Part shown: piece after piece, positions 6,828 to 7,531 of the stretch
Layout of the letters: every line of letters starts with the position of its first letter
Position numbering within the stretch: the first letter of the stretch is position 1
Assembly (NCBI GenBank): GCA_910586175.1
Contig: CAJUIJ010000121.1
Location: 1-7,531, forward strand
Reading direction: 5' to 3'
Origin: an uncultured Muribaculaceae bacterium
GTDB lineage: Bacteria; Bacteroidota; Bacteroidia; Bacteroidales; Muribaculaceae
Length of the DNA stretch: 7,531 bases
Program-made: the position numbers and the translations under genes
The notes under the pieces: generated by a model
Databases searched by the model: none
Told to the model about the DNA's origin: nothing
Seen by the model: the letters and a program-made list of their open reading frames with translations, nothing else

Positions 6828-7267
6828 ACATTTATATTTTCATAAGCAGGCTCGAGCGCTTGGCCGAAATCCTCCTCAAAATCCTGGAAATTGTCATACA
6901 TACCGCTGACTTCATCAATAAGCTGTTCGTCAGACTCATGATCAAACGTAAGATAAACATCAGTCATCTCGGGGTCGCTCATCAGCAGGGCGAGCTGTTC
7001 GGGTGGATTATCGAGGTTGACACCCCCCACATTTGAAGAGACATGATGAAACATCTGCATCATGCACCATATGCCGGCAAACATAGCAGCGAGGTATACA
7101 TATGGTTTGACCCTCTGCCACTTGCTGAGCTTTATAGGCTTCGGTTTCTCCGGATATTCGGGAAGCTTTGATGATATTTCAATTCGGACAGACTCGAAAT
7201 AACCTTCCGGTACAGTCCAAGGTCCTTTGCGGCCGAACCGTTCTACGAGTTTATCTTCTTCTTTCAT
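6824..7267 (-). CDS. Single-pass membrane protein, possible anti-sigma-like regulator
   Basis: A 147-residue protein without a signal peptide. Residues 1-54 are polar and probably cytoplasmic, with a distinctive opening (LVERFGRKGPWTVPEGYFE, residues 7-25) followed by a proline/lysine linker (PEYPEKPKPIK). One transmembrane segment spans about 55-73 (PYVYLAAMFAGIWCMMQMF). The remaining 74 residues are strongly acidic (for example DNFQDFEEDF, 125-134) and should lie in the periplasm. I recall proteins with this opening next to ECF sigma factor genes in Bacteroidales, where they look like small anti-sigma or regulatory partners, but no conserved anti-sigma zinc motif is visible and no sigma gene lies inside the window. 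It is the first gene of the operon here, with 264 bp of non-coding DNA upstream, and its stop overlaps the next start (ATGA). Reality as a gene is nearly certain; function is inference. Confidence 0.88.
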   Translation of the reverse strand: MKEEDKLVERFGRKGPWTVPEGYFESVRIEISSKLPEYPEKPKPIKLSKWQRVKPYVYLAAMFAGIWCMMQMFHHVSSNVGGVNLDNPPEQLALLMSDPEMTDVYLTFDHESDEQLIDEVSGMYDNFQDFEEDFGQALEPAYENINV

Positions 7268-7352
7268 CTGCGTTTCAGTTTTATTTTATTGACATTGCTT
7301 AGGGTGTAAAGTTTAACGTCGGGGTCATAATATCGGTAAAAAATTGTATCGG

Positions 7353-7400
7353 CTTATGGCCATCTTCTCTCTTATGGCTATCTTCCTTCTCTCTTATGGT
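7353..7400. repeat. Short direct repeats based on CTTATGG
   Basis: CTTATGG occurs three times in a row (7353, 7371, 7393). The first two copies are followed by a C(C/T)ATCTTC tract and pyrimidines ending TCTCT; the third runs into the left arm of hairpin B as CTTATGGTCGTCG. The spacing is 18 then 22 bp. This looks like local duplication beside the hairpin. Confidence 0.6.
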
Positions 7401-7474
7401 CGTCGGTGGCGCCTCCTCCTCCCCAGTGCGCGACGTTGCATTGCGAACTGGGGGTAGGAGGCGCCGACGACGAC
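7399..7474. repeat. Long hairpin element B, related to element A
   Basis: Arms at about 7399-7431 and 7443-7474 pair with several mismatches and one bulge around an 11-nt loop (GACGTTGCATT). The strongest pairing is the outer GTCGTCG with CGACGAC and the GGCGCCTCCT block. No T run follows either arm, so a terminator role is unlikely. Similar sequence, arm length and loop length to element A suggest one repeat family. Here it lies about 130 bp upstream of the first gene of the operon. Confidence 0.85.
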
Positions 7475-7531
7475 AAAATGAGTTAACGGTTATAACAAAA
7501 AAGGGGGTCAATGTAAAAATGCGGTTGTTAA

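Larger units (their letters stand above)
565..7267 (-). other. Apparent three-gene envelope operon
   Basis: Three genes run in the same direction: the membrane protein (6824-7267), the Spy-like protein (6339-6827) and the macroglobulin (565-6306). The first junction is a 4-bp ATGA overlap and the second a 32-bp gap with no terminator-like hairpin, so co-transcription is likely. All three products are predicted to be in or across the inner membrane or exported to the periplasm. No promoter matching the Bacteroidales TAnnTTTG consensus with a well-spaced upstream TTTG could be identified with confidence before 7267. Confidence 0.75.
7268..7531. other. Right intergenic region upstream of the operon
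   Basis: There is no convincing gene here. The region holds hairpin B, a short direct repeat and presumably the operon promoter. Just before the start codon the minus strand is A-rich (AATAAAATAAAACTG) without a Shine-Dalgarno site, as usual in Bacteroidetes. I could not place a consensus promoter; AT-rich stretches near 7300-7345 are the likeliest location by position only. Two similar short stretches, GGGGTCA followed by GTAAAAA, occur at 7321-7343 and 7504-7519. Confidence 0.6.

Noticed and set aside
6591..6845. 84-residue plus-strand open frame opposite the Spy-like gene
   Set aside because: Antisense to a well-supported exported protein gene; its Leu/Ile-rich look mirrors the Lys/Glu-rich helices on the other strand.
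7268..7345. Bacteroidales-type promoter for the operon
   Set aside because: Partial matches such as TAAACTTT and TACAATTT are present on the minus strand, but none has a full TAnnTTTG with a correctly spaced upstream element.
7299..7511. 70-residue minus-strand open frame across hairpin B
   Set aside because: Its middle is encoded by the hairpin arms, it is low in complexity and highly charged, and it has no family resemblance.

Overview
The window reads as chromosomal DNA of a Bacteroidales bacterium, possibly Muribaculaceae. The order is inferred from the style of the large alpha-2-macroglobulin protein (C-terminal QYAPVITAHSAG segment, DQLSGY motif), from the absence of Shine-Dalgarno sites before AT-rich start regions, and from the small membrane protein opening MKEEDKLVERFGRKGPWTVPEGYFE, a style I associate with Bacteroidales envelope-stress loci. 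The family assignment is a guess.

Layout. All three convincing genes lie on the minus strand and form one apparent operon, read from right to left. The first (6824-7267) encodes a 147-residue single-pass membrane protein with an acidic C-terminal domain. The second (6339-6827) encodes a 162-residue exported helical protein of Spy/CpxP type and overlaps the first by ATGA. The third (565-6306) encodes a 1913-residue exported alpha-2-macroglobulin-like protein and starts 32 bp after the second. Together they suggest an envelope-protection unit: a membrane regulator or sensor, a periplasmic chaperone or sensor, and a giant protease-trap-like protein. That combined role is inferred from family and gene order.

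The main biochemical oddity is that the macroglobulin keeps the family architecture (MG domains, bait-like linker, A2M domain, toroid with DGGWSW, C-terminal MG10-like domain), but the CxEQ thioester site aligns to Ser-Ile-Met-Ser at residues 1389-1392. It therefore should not form a thioester.

Flanks. The left 564 bp hold no convincing gene but are dense in structure: a strong intrinsic terminator (78-118), a perfect 16-bp palindrome (138-153), nine 26/27-bp tandem repeats (171-409), a 39-bp-arm hairpin (425-513), an overlapping small hairpin with a T tract (506-538), and a 7-bp repeat that runs over the stop codon of the macroglobulin gene. The right 264 bp hold a second long hairpin (7399-7474) whose sequence resembles the left one, so the operon is bracketed by two members of what looks like a dispersed palindromic repeat family.
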